From Clostridiales bacterium (GTDB lineage: Bacteria > Bacillota > Clostridia > Lachnospirales > Lachnospiraceae): a DNA stretch of 6,287 bases. Both the position numbers and the translations under genes were made by a program. Shown here piece after piece: positions 1-5,317 of the stretch (its first letter is position 1; each line of letters begins with the position of its first letter). The stretch is from positions 1 to 6,287 of the forward strand of contig JAJQIQ010000057.1 in NCBI GenBank assembly GCA_021199135.1, given 5' to 3'. The notes under the pieces are model-generated. The model saw only the letters and a list, made by a program, of their open reading frames with translations. It was not told the DNA's origin and searched no databases.

Positions 1-143
1 AGCACCATCATCGTGATGTACTGCGTGTAGGTCAGGCCGAGCGGGTCGAGGTAGGGCTTGTACCTCTTTATTACCTCCTTCGCGCCCGCATACAGCGGGA
101 AGCAGACCTGGTTTTCGATTTTTAATGCCTCGTATTTATCCAA
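1..143 (-). CDS. OhrR-like MarR-family repressor, N-terminal part only (runs off the window)
   Basis: I translated the first 47 codons on the minus strand from a TTG at 143-141. The N-terminus contains K8-I-E-N-Q-V-C14-F, then Y18 and Y28-K-P, then L32-D-P-L-G-L-T-Y-T-Q-Y. This is the characteristic start of OhrR, where the equivalents in the Bacillus subtilis protein are Cys15, Tyr19 and Tyr29. That cysteine is oxidised by organic peroxides and releases the repressor from DNA, and the tyrosines hydrogen-bond to it. The TTG start is supported by a GGGAGG site seven bases upstream, and no better in-frame start is present. The DNA-binding helices lie beyond the edge and cannot be checked. It follows the TSCPD gene by 30 bases and probably shares its promoter, which carries an OhrR-type operator, so autoregulation is likely. 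Family membership is confident; the inducer (organic peroxide, hypochlorite or another oxidant) is not known from sequence. Confidence 0.85.
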   Translation of the reverse strand, partial: MDKYEALKIENQVCFPLYAGAKEVIKRYKPYLDPLGLTYTQYITMMV

Positions 144-150
144 CGCGCCA

Positions 151-156
151 CCTCCC
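151..156 (-). promoter_or_regulatory. Ribosome binding site deciding the TTG start of the OhrR-like gene
   Basis: On the minus strand GGGAGG lies seven bases before the TTG at 143. It makes this TTG the best start for the truncated regulator, because the reading frame upstream offers no ATG or GTG. Confidence 0.7.
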
Positions 157-173
157 GAGTCTGACTGCGCAAA

Positions 174-437
174 TCATGCGGTCTGCTTAGATGCCTCATA
201 GGCCTCCCTCACCGCGTGGGCGAGCTGGTCCGGGCAGGACGTAGGCCGCCTGCCGCAGCGAATTCCGCCCAGTTTCTCCTCAATCTGCTCCACCGTCATC
301 CCATCGACCAGGCGCGGAATGCCCTGCAGGTTGCCGTTGCACCCGCCCGTGAATGATACGTTGCTCACGACGTTGCCGTTGATGTCGAGCGTGATCTCCG
401 TCGAGCACGTCCCCTGTGTCTTGTAATGGTATGTCAT
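174..437 (-). CDS. TSCPD domain-containing four-cysteine protein (TIGR03905-type)
   Basis: This is an 87-residue soluble protein with no signal peptide or membrane segment. It has four cysteines in the pattern of the small TSCPD family: C11, C33 in F-T-G-G-C-N-G-N-L, C61 in G-I-R-C-G, and C68 in the name-giving T66-S-C-P-D. The length fits the stand-alone four-cysteine form (TIGR03905-like). The TSCPD domain is also found as a C-terminal part of some B12-dependent ribonucleotide reductases. The function of the stand-alone protein is not established; a metal-binding or thiol redox role is an inference from the cysteines. The ATG start at 437 has a strong AGGAGG site seven bases upstream (445-450). 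The gene lies directly behind its own promoter and upstream of the OhrR-like regulator, and predicted OhrR control points to an oxidative or thiol stress setting. Confidence is high for the family and low for the function. Confidence 0.9.
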   Translation of the reverse strand: MTYHYKTQGTCSTEITLDINGNVVSNVSFTGGCNGNLQGIPRLVDGMTVEQIEEKLGGIRCGRRPTSCPDQLAHAVREAYEASKQTA

Positions 438-464
438 ATGTTTCCCTCCTTGTGGTAGATTTTG

Positions 465-491
465 ATTGCATACAATTCAATTATACACAAT
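465..491. promoter_or_regulatory. Predicted OhrR/MarR-type operator over the -10 of the minus-strand promoter
   Basis: The core at 471-485 reads TACAATTCAATTATA. It differs at one position (483) from TACAATTNAATTGTA, which I know as the OhrR box of Bacillus and related systems. The dyad is centred on 478 and extends outward with ATTG at 465-468 matching CAAT at 488-491, so 10 of 13 base pairs across 27 bp are symmetric. It covers the -10 hexamer and the expected start of transcription, a repressing position. The unit downstream encodes an OhrR-like protein, which makes autoregulation the simplest reading. Confidence 0.7.
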
Positions 492-507
492 TTGCTTGAG
501 GTGTCAA
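480..507 (-). promoter_or_regulatory. Promoter of the TSCPD-ohrR-like unit
   Basis: On the minus strand a perfect TTGACA (-35, 502-507) is followed after 16 bases by a perfect TATAAT (-10, 480-485). Transcription would begin near 473, giving a leader of about 35 bases before the TSCPD ATG. The match to the sigma-A consensus is complete apart from a spacer one base short of optimum. Both promoter elements are covered by inverted repeats, as expected for a strong but repressed promoter. Confidence 0.8.
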
Positions 508-508
508 G
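495..508. repeat. Perfect inverted repeat CTTGA-N4-TCAAG over the -35 of the minus-strand promoter
   Basis: The five-base arms at 495-499 and 504-508 match perfectly around GGTG. The right arm overlaps the -35 hexamer (502-507). It could be a second operator beside the OhrR-type box, or partly a by-product of the TTGA in the -35 element. No binding protein can be named. Confidence 0.4.
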
Positions 509-527
509 GGTTTTACGTATAAGAAGT

Positions 528-577
528 AAAAATTTTTTAAATTACCTATTGACATACTAGGCAAATATGAGTAAAAT
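528..577 (+). promoter_or_regulatory. Promoter of the sulfur amino acid transport operon
   Basis: A perfect TTGACA (-35, 549-554) is followed after 17 bases by TAAAAT (-10, 572-577). An A/T tract at 528-543, including AAAAATTTTTT, lies just upstream of the -35 and may act as an UP element. Transcription would begin near 584. That is after the GTG at 578, so it rules that codon out as start of the first permease. No other convincing promoter was seen between the following genes, so this one probably serves all seven. Confidence 0.8.
540..566. promoter_or_regulatory. Imperfect 27-bp dyad across the -35 of the transport operon promoter (candidate operator)
   Basis: The dyad is centred on 553. 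CCTA at 545-548 pairs with TAGG at 558-561, flanked by further matches at 540/566, 542/564, 543/563 and 550/556, so 8 of 11 outer pairs are symmetric. It spans the -35 hexamer and most of the spacer, where a bound protein would block RNA polymerase. The size resembles sites of the Rrf2-family cysteine regulator CymR, which I recall as about 27 bp, and the operon content would fit. I cannot confirm the consensus from memory. Confidence 0.4.
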
Positions 578-616
578 GTGGTTCATGCCGCAGGAGAATG
601 GCTGAAAAAGCTTGGG

Positions 617-622
617 AAAGGA
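617..622 (+). promoter_or_regulatory. Ribosome binding site selecting the GTG start at 632
   Basis: AAAGGA lies nine bases before GTG 632 and only three bases before the in-frame GTG 626, so 632 is preferred. An earlier AGGAG at 592-596 sits one base before an out-of-frame ATG at 598, too close for efficient initiation. Confidence 0.6.
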
Positions 623-631
623 CGGGTGGCC

Positions 632-1291
632 GTGGACTGGGAATTCATATGCAAGTATCTTCCGCTATATGGGAAAGCCGCGCTGCTGACGCTGCGCATC
701 GGGATCCTTGGAGTCCTCCTTGCCGCCGCCGTAGGGCTCATTTGCACGGTGGTGCAGTATTACCGGGTGCCGGTGCTGCGCCAGATTGCGGCGGTGTACA
801 TCGAGGTCAGCCGCAATACCCCGTTGCTGATACAGCTCTTCCTCATATATTACGGCCTGCCGAAAGTGGGAATTCGCATGAGCGCCGCGACCTGCGGAGT
901 CGTCGGCTTGGCATTCCTGGGAGGCAGCTATATGGCGGAGGCCTTCCGCAGCGGAATCGAGTCCGTGGGGAAAGTCCAGGAGGAGAGCGCATACAGCCTG
1001 GGGCTTGGACATCTGCAGGCGATGCGGTACGTGATTTTCCCGCAGGCCCTCTCCACCAGCATGCCGGCAATCACGGCAAACGTGATTTTCCTTTTGAAGG
1101 AGACCAGTGTGTTCAGCGCGATAAGCCTCATGGACCTGATGTTCACGGCGAAGGACCTTATCGGGCTGTACGCCAGGACTGCGGAGAGCCTCGTCATGCT
1201 GGTGGCCTTCTACCTTATCATCCTGCTTCCCATCTCCATCGCGGGCAGGATTTTAGAAAGGAGGCTGCGCTTTGCCGAATTTGGGGTTTGA
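632..1291 (+). CDS. Polar amino acid ABC transporter permease (first subunit; probable cysteine/cystine importer)
   Basis: This is an integral membrane subunit of a HisM/GlnP-type importer, 219 residues from the GTG at 632. That start gives M-D-W-E-F-I-C-K-Y-L-P-L-Y, the usual N-terminus of these permeases. A longer form from GTG 578 would add 18 residues but begins before the predicted transcription start. About five hydrophobic segments lie near residues 17-41, 50-75, 85-105, 145-170 and 185-212. The family motif R61-N-T-P-L-L-I-Q-L-F-L-I-Y-Y-G-L-P is clear. The cytoplasmic EAA loop, which docks onto the ATPase, runs through residues 117-139 (E118-S-A-Y-S-L-G124 ... F-P-Q). It is the first gene of the operon and overlaps the second permease by 20 bases, suggesting translational coupling and a heterodimeric channel. 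The substrate is inferred from the downstream binding protein. Confidence 0.9.
   Translation: MDWEFICKYLPLYGKAALLTLRIGILGVLLAAAVGLICTVVQYYRVPVLRQIAAVYIEVSRNTPLLIQLFLIYYGLPKVGIRMSAATCGVVGLAFLGGSYMAEAFRSGIESVGKVQEESAYSLGLGHLQAMRYVIFPQALSTSMPAITANVIFLLKETSVFSAISLMDLMFTAKDLIGLYARTAESLVMLVAFYLIILLPISIAGRILERRLRFAEFGV
1257..1264 (+). promoter_or_regulatory. Ribosome binding site inside the first permease gene, selecting TTG 1272
   Basis: AAAGGAGG lies seven bases before the TTG at 1272, within the last codons of the upstream permease. Its strength and spacing support the rare TTG start and the 20-base gene overlap. Confidence 0.75.
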
Positions 1292-1946
1292 AGTCCTCTT
1301 CAAGGGGAAAAACATGTTGCGGCTTTTAGGCGGCCTTGGCGTGGCGGCGAAGATCAGCCTGATTTCCATCCTGATAAGCATCCCGCTTGGCATTTTGATG
1401 GGTGCGCTCATGACTAGCAAAAACCGCGCCATACAGGCAGTGCTCCGGGCATACCTCGAGTTCATCCGCATCATGCCGCAGCTGGTGTTGCTGTTCATTG
1501 TGTATTTCGGCACCACGAGGATGTTTGGCTGGAACCTGTCGGGGGAGCTCTCGTCGGTGATAGTCTTTGTCCTGTGGGGAACGGCGGAGATGGGCGACCT
1601 CGTGCGCGGGGCCATCGTGAGCATCCCGAAGCACCAGTACGAGAGCGCGGCGGCCCTGGGGCTTGGCAAGGTCCAGACGCAGCGTTACATCATCCTGCCC
1701 CAGACGGTGCGGCGGCTGGTCCCGCTGTCCATAAACCTGGTCACGCGAATGATCAAGACCACCAGCCTTGTAATAATGATCGGCGTGGTGGAGGTGCAGA
1801 AGGTGGCGCAGCAGATTATAGAGGCGAACCGCTCGAGCAGCCCGAATGCGGCATTTGGAGTTTACCTGACCGTATTTTTCATGTACTTCATCGTATGCTG
1901 GCCCATCAGCCTGCTGGCGCGGTACTTGGAAAAGAGGTGGAGGTGA
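1272..1946 (+). CDS. Polar amino acid ABC transporter permease (second subunit)
   Basis: A 224-residue integral membrane protein of the same permease family as its neighbour but clearly divergent from it, so the pair probably forms a heterodimer in the cell membrane. A hydrophobic segment near residues 22-46 is followed by the family motif L62-E-F-I-R-I-M-P-Q-L-V-L-L-F-I-V-Y-F-G80. The EAA loop is E124-S-A-A-A-L-G-L-G ... Y-I-I-L-P-Q144, and further hydrophobic segments follow to the C-terminus, which ends in a basic L-E-K-R-W-R tail. The start is a TTG at 1272 with a strong AAAGGAGG seven bases upstream. An ATG at codon 15 is possible but lacks such a site and would shorten the conserved N-terminal part. 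The gene ends 17 bases before the ATPase gene. Confidence 0.9.
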   Translation: MPNLGFEVLFKGKNMLRLLGGLGVAAKISLISILISIPLGILMGALMTSKNRAIQAVLRAYLEFIRIMPQLVLLFIVYFGTTRMFGWNLSGELSSVIVFVLWGTAEMGDLVRGAIVSIPKHQYESAAALGLGKVQTQRYIILPQTVRRLVPLSINLVTRMIKTTSLVIMIGVVEVQKVAQQIIEANRSSSPNAAFGVYLTVFFMYFIVCWPISLLARYLEKRWR

Positions 1947-1963
1947 GAAACGGAGGTGGCGAC

Positions 1964-2746
1964 ATGGCGGAAAATATTTTGACAATAGAACATTTGCTGA
2001 AAGCCTATGACGACACCGCCGTTTTAAACGACATAAGCTTTTCGGTCCGCGAGGGCGAGGTCATCGTGATCGCGGGTCCCAGCGGGTGCGGCAAGAGCAC
2101 CCTGCTCCGATGTATCAACGCCCTGGAACCCATCCAGGGCGGAGAGATAAGGCTGCGCGGCGAGCCAGTCCAGGCGGGTTCTAAAAACTTGGCCGCCCTG
2201 CGGCAGAAAATCGGCATGGTGTTTCAGAGCTACGACCTCTTCCCGCACATGACGGTGCTTGACAATATCACCTTGGCGCCCGTCAAAGTGCAGAAGCGTC
2301 CCAAAGACGAGGCGAGGGAGGAGGCATACGCCCTCTTAAAGAGGGTGGGGCTATACGAAAAGGCAGGGAGTTACCCAAGGCAGCTCTCCGGCGGGCAGAA
2401 GCAGCGCGTGGCCATTGTACGCGCCCTGTGCATGCATCCGGAAATAATGATGTTTGACGAGGTAACGGCGGCTTTGGACCCGGAGATGGTCCGCGAAGTG
2501 CTAGACGTCATGCTCTCCCTCGCGGGGCAGGGGATGACGATGCTCATAGTCACGCACGAGATGCAGTTTGCCAGGGCCGTGGCTGACCGGGTGCTTTTCA
2601 TAGATGGCGGCGTGATCGTGGAAGACGCTCCGCCGGACGAGTTTTTCGACCGCCCCAGGACAGAGAGGGCCAAGAAGTTTTTACAGACATTTTCGTTTGA
2701 GAAAAAGCGAAGTGTCCAACTAGGAAAGGATGGTATTCAGTCATGA
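1964..2746 (+). CDS. Polar amino acid ABC transporter ATP-binding protein
   Basis: A 260-residue cytoplasmic ATPase that powers the two preceding permeases. All nucleotide-binding elements are intact: A-loop tyrosine Y15, Walker A G38-P-S-G-C-G-K-S-T46, Q-loop Q88 in M-V-F-Q-S-Y-D-L-F-P, signature L141-S-G-G-Q145, Walker B I161-M-M-F-D-E166, D-loop A170-L-D172, and H-loop H198 in V-T-H-E-M. The stretch after Walker B reads V-T-A-A-L-D-P where many relatives have P-T-S-A-L-D-P. I regard this as a family variant, not a defect. The length is slightly above the common 240-250 because of a basic C-terminal tail. The ATG at 1964 follows GGAGGTG (1952-1958). The same frame is open further upstream, back to 1574 inside the second permease, but that part is not homologous and lacks a ribosome site. 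Its stop overlaps the next start as ATGA. Confidence 0.93.
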   Translation: MAENILTIEHLLKAYDDTAVLNDISFSVREGEVIVIAGPSGCGKSTLLRCINALEPIQGGEIRLRGEPVQAGSKNLAALRQKIGMVFQSYDLFPHMTVLDNITLAPVKVQKRPKDEAREEAYALLKRVGLYEKAGSYPRQLSGGQKQRVAIVRALCMHPEIMMFDEVTAALDPEMVREVLDVMLSLAGQGMTMLIVTHEMQFARAVADRVLFIDGGVIVEDAPPDEFFDRPRTERAKKFLQTFSFEKKRSVQLGKDGIQS

Positions 2747-3594
2747 AGAAGATTTACAAATTTTTGGCAGCCACATCGGCGATGGCGCTTACGCTTTCCC
2801 TTGCAGCCTGCGGCTCGACATCTGAAAGCGGGAGCACGGATTCCTACCGCACTTTATCGGAGATTCAGGAGAGCGGCACGGTGAACATCGGCGTATTCTC
2901 CGACAAGAACCCGTTTGGCTATGTGGACGAGAACGGCGACTACCAGGGCTATGATATCTACTTCGCGAACCGCATCGGGGAGGACCTGGGTGTGGAAGTG
3001 AATTTCGTCTCCACCGAGGCCGCCAACCGCATCGAGTATCTGCAGACCGGGAAAGTTGATATCATCCTGGCCAACTTCACCGTCACCGATGAGCGCGCGG
3101 AGGAAGTGGATTTCGCCCTGCCCTACATGAACGTGGCGCTTGGCGTGGTTTCGCCTGACGACGCGGTGATCACCGATCTGGATGCGTGGGATCCCGACGA
3201 TGAGATGATCGTCATCTCCGGAACCACTGCTGAGACTTACCTCACGGAGAATTATCCTGACATAACGCTCCAGAAATACGACACTTACGCAAACGCGAAA
3301 AACGCCCTGGAGAATGGCAACGGGGCAGCCTGGGCCAATGACAACACCGAGGTCATCGCCTTTGCAAACGACAATCCTGGGTACACCGTCGGCATTCCCA
3401 GCCTGGGCGGGCAGGACACGATAGCGCCGGCCGTCACGCAGGGAAACGACACGCTTTTAAACTGGCTGAACGAGGAAATCGAGTCGCTCGGCGATGAAAA
3501 CTTCTTCCATGCCGATTACGAGGCCACGCTCGTGGACACCTACGGCATGGACTACGAGGAAGAGCTTGTCGTGGAGGGCGGCGTCACGGATTAA
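2743..3594 (+). CDS. Extracellular amino acid-binding lipoprotein, CjaA-like (probable cysteine/cystine binding)
   Basis: A 283-residue substrate-binding protein of the SBP_bac_3 family, anchored on the outer face of the membrane. The signal peptide has the basic start M-K-K and lipobox L20-A-A-C23, followed by a Ser/Thr-rich linker to about residue 35. The ligand-binding fold spans about 46-275. Distinctive motifs are P57-F-G-Y-V-D-E-N-G-D-Y-Q-G-Y-D71, then A93-A-N-R-I-E, and N111-F-T-V-T-D-E-R118-A-E-E-V-D-F. R118 is the conserved arginine expected to bind the amino acid carboxylate. Near the end come D-T-I-A-P-A-V and V-V-E-G-G. From memory these match the Campylobacter cysteine-binding protein CjaA across much of its length, so cysteine or cystine is the favoured ligand, though other polar amino acids remain possible. 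The start overlaps the ATPase stop (ATGA), with AAAGGA 12 bases upstream, a rather long spacing. Confidence 0.88.
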   Translation: MKKIYKFLAATSAMALTLSLAACGSTSESGSTDSYRTLSEIQESGTVNIGVFSDKNPFGYVDENGDYQGYDIYFANRIGEDLGVEVNFVSTEAANRIEYLQTGKVDIILANFTVTDERAEEVDFALPYMNVALGVVSPDDAVITDLDAWDPDDEMIVISGTTAETYLTENYPDITLQKYDTYANAKNALENGNGAAWANDNTEVIAFANDNPGYTVGIPSLGGQDTIAPAVTQGNDTLLNWLNEEIESLGDENFFHADYEATLVDTYGMDYEEELVVEGGVTD

Positions 3595-3615
3595 GGTGGC
3601 AGGGGAGACGGACAT

Positions 3616-4644
3616 ATGGCAATAATAGTGACGGACAATCTGACCAAGGAATATCAGGGCAGGGATGGAACCGTGGAGGCCCTGAAGGACGTGAGCCTGG
3701 AAATCAATGCCGGCGACATCTATGGAATCATCGGCATGTCGGGCGCGGGCAAAAGCACACTGGTGAGGTGCTTGAATTACCTTGAGGCGCCCACAGGCGG
3801 CAAGGTCATCGTCGATGGAAAGGAACTCGGCGCACTCTCCAGGAAGGAACTCCTCGTGCAGAGGAAACAAATGGGGATGATTTTCCAGCATTTCAACCTG
3901 CTGATGCAAAAGAATGTGCTGGACAACGTTTCCCTGCCGTTTGCGATTCAGAGAGCGCCGAGGAAGGTAGCCCGCGAGAAAGCGCGAGAGCTGCTTGAGA
4001 TTGTCGGGCTAAAGGAGAAAGAAGCCGCTTATCCGGCACAGCTATCGGGCGGCCAGAAGCAGAGGGTGGCAATAGCCAGGGCACTTGCGTCCGACCCGAA
4101 AATTTTGCTCTGCGACGAGGCCACCAGCGCACTCGACCCTCAGACGACCGCATCCATCCTGGAACTCTTGAAACAGATTAACCAGGACAGGGGAATCACC
4201 ATCGTTTTCATCACGCACCAGATGTCCGTAATCCACAAAATCTGCAACCGGGTCGCGATCATAGACCACGGTGAGATGGTCGAGGAGGGAGCAGTGGAGG
4301 AGGTCTTCACCCACCCGAAGACGGCGGCGGCAAGGAAACTGTTTTTGAGCGCGACAGACAGCGGCGAGACGGAGGGCATAGAGCTTCCGAAAGTCCTTAG
4401 GGAGTCGAAAAAACTCAGGATCGTCTATACGACAAATTCTGCGTTCGAGCCGGTCATCGCCAACCTTGTGCTCAAATACAAGACCCCGGTCAACATCCTC
4501 CGCGCAAACACGAAGAATATCGGCGGGATGGCGGTAGGGGAGATGATTCTGGGTCTCCCCGGCGATGAGACCCTGCAGGAGGACATGGAGCGATACCTGC
4601 TTGAAATGGGGCTGGAGATAGAGGAGGTGACGGAAGTTGTTTAG
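3616..4644 (+). CDS. metN: Methionine ABC transporter ATP-binding protein MetN
   Basis: A 342-residue ATPase of the methionine importer. Motifs are Walker A G40-M-S-G-A-G-K-S-T48, Q-loop Q91 in M-I-F-Q-H-F-N-L-L, signature L143-S-G-G-Q147, Walker B I163-L-L-C-D-E168 followed by A-T-S-A-L-D-P, and H-loop H201. F-Q-H-F-N-L-L and L-L-C-D-E-A-T-S-A-L-D-P are typical of MetN. The C-terminal part, about 266-342, is the NIL (ACT-like) domain, which in Escherichia coli binds methionine and shuts the transporter down when the cell has enough; it appears complete here. The ATG at 3616 has AGGGGAG eight bases upstream. The 21-base gap after the preceding lipoprotein gene leaves no room for a separate promoter, riboswitch or terminator. 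The gene overlaps metI by eight bases. Confidence 0.95.
   Translation: MAIIVTDNLTKEYQGRDGTVEALKDVSLEINAGDIYGIIGMSGAGKSTLVRCLNYLEAPTGGKVIVDGKELGALSRKELLVQRKQMGMIFQHFNLLMQKNVLDNVSLPFAIQRAPRKVAREKARELLEIVGLKEKEAAYPAQLSGGQKQRVAIARALASDPKILLCDEATSALDPQTTASILELLKQINQDRGITIVFITHQMSVIHKICNRVAIIDHGEMVEEGAVEEVFTHPKTAAARKLFLSATDSGETEGIELPKVLRESKKLRIVYTTNSAFEPVIANLVLKYKTPVNILRANTKNIGGMAVGEMILGLPGDETLQEDMERYLLEMGLEIEEVTEVV
4622..4630 (+). promoter_or_regulatory. Ribosome binding site inside metN, selecting TTG start of metI
   Basis: AGGAGGTGA lies six bases before the TTG at 4637, within the last metN codons. This near-perfect anti-16S match supports the TTG start and translational coupling of metN and metI. 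Confidence 0.8.
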
Positions 4645-5299
4645 CCAGGCAGTATGGGCAATGATTGGAAAAGGCGTCCTTGAGACCCTATACATCACAT
4701 TTGTGTCGACATTCGTGGGATATGTGTTTGGGATACCGATGGGCGTTTTTTTGACAATCTCCGCCAAGGATGGGATTCGGCCAAACGCCGTGCTTTACAA
4801 GATCCTGGACATAGTGGCAAATATCGTGAGGAGCATCCCGTTCCTTATACTCCTGATTTTGCTGATTCCGTTCACAAGGCTTATCGTGGGCAGAAGCTAT
4901 GGCTCCACGGCTACTATCGTGCCGCTCGTCATCGCCGCGATCCCGCTCATAGCCCGAATGGTGGAGTCGTCGCTTCGGGAAGTGGACGCCGGGGTGGTGG
5001 AAGCGGCGCAAGCGATGGGAGCGTCCACCTTCGCCATCGTATGGAAGGTAATGCTGGTGGAAGCGAGAATCTCAATTATCTCGGGCGCGGTGATAGCCTT
5101 GGGAACCGTCCTCGGATATTCGGCCATGGCGGGCACGGTCGGAGGCGGCGGACTGGGGGACATAGCCATCCGCTACGGATATTATCGCTATCAGACGGGA
5201 ATCATGATAGTGACGGTGGTTCTTTTGATTTTAATGGTACAAATATTTCAGACCGTGGGCATGTTTATAGCCAAGCGGTTTGACAGAAGGAAAGCTTAA
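4637..5299 (+). CDS. metI: Methionine ABC transporter permease MetI
   Basis: A 220-residue membrane channel subunit, close to the usual length of about 217. It probably works as a homodimer with two MetN subunits, since no second permease is present in this part of the operon. Hallmarks are R65-S-I-P-F-L-I-L-L-I-L-L-I-P-F-T, then I102-P-L-I-A-R-M-V-E-S-S-L-R-E-V-D117, and the EAA loop E122-A-A-Q-A-M-G128 that docks on MetN. The glycine-rich A-G-T-V-G-G-G-G-L-G-D segment towards the C-terminus is also typical. About five hydrophobic segments are visible. The TTG start at 4637 gives an N-terminus M-F-S-Q-A-V-W and is backed by a very strong ribosome binding site. An in-frame ATG at codon 9 is possible but less well placed. 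It ends 18 bases before metQ. Confidence 0.94.
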   Translation: MFSQAVWAMIGKGVLETLYITFVSTFVGYVFGIPMGVFLTISAKDGIRPNAVLYKILDIVANIVRSIPFLILLILLIPFTRLIVGRSYGSTATIVPLVIAAIPLIARMVESSLREVDAGVVEAAQAMGASTFAIVWKVMLVEARISIISGAVIALGTVLGYSAMAGTVGGGGLGDIAIRYGYYRYQTGIMIVTVVLLILMVQIFQTVGMFIAKRFDRRKA

Positions 5300-5317
5300 A
5301 TTAAGGAGGATATTATC

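Noticed and set aside
584..631. Possible riboswitch or T-box leader before the transport operon
   Set aside because: The leader is under 50 bases and has none of the conserved T-box or S-box elements; it shows only ribosome-site-like purine runs.
598..1329. 243-codon plus-strand frame starting ATG 598 and overlapping the whole first permease
   Set aside because: It is rich in Arg, Gly, His and Pro, has no recognisable domain, and its ATG lies one base from AGGAG. It is the shadow of the permease, whose family motifs are in another frame.
1574..1963. Upstream extension of the ATPase frame into the second permease gene
   Set aside because: The extra 130 residues have no ABC features and overlap the conserved EAA region of the permease in another frame. 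A clear ribosome site and family-typical start lie at 1964.
3457..3909. 150-codon minus-strand frame across the 3' end of the binding-protein gene and metN
   Set aside because: It spans a gene junction antisense to two well-supported genes and has composition typical of an antisense shadow.
4042..4767. 241-codon minus-strand frame antisense to metN and metI
   Set aside because: No recognisable protein, no supporting ribosome site, and both sense genes are unambiguous.
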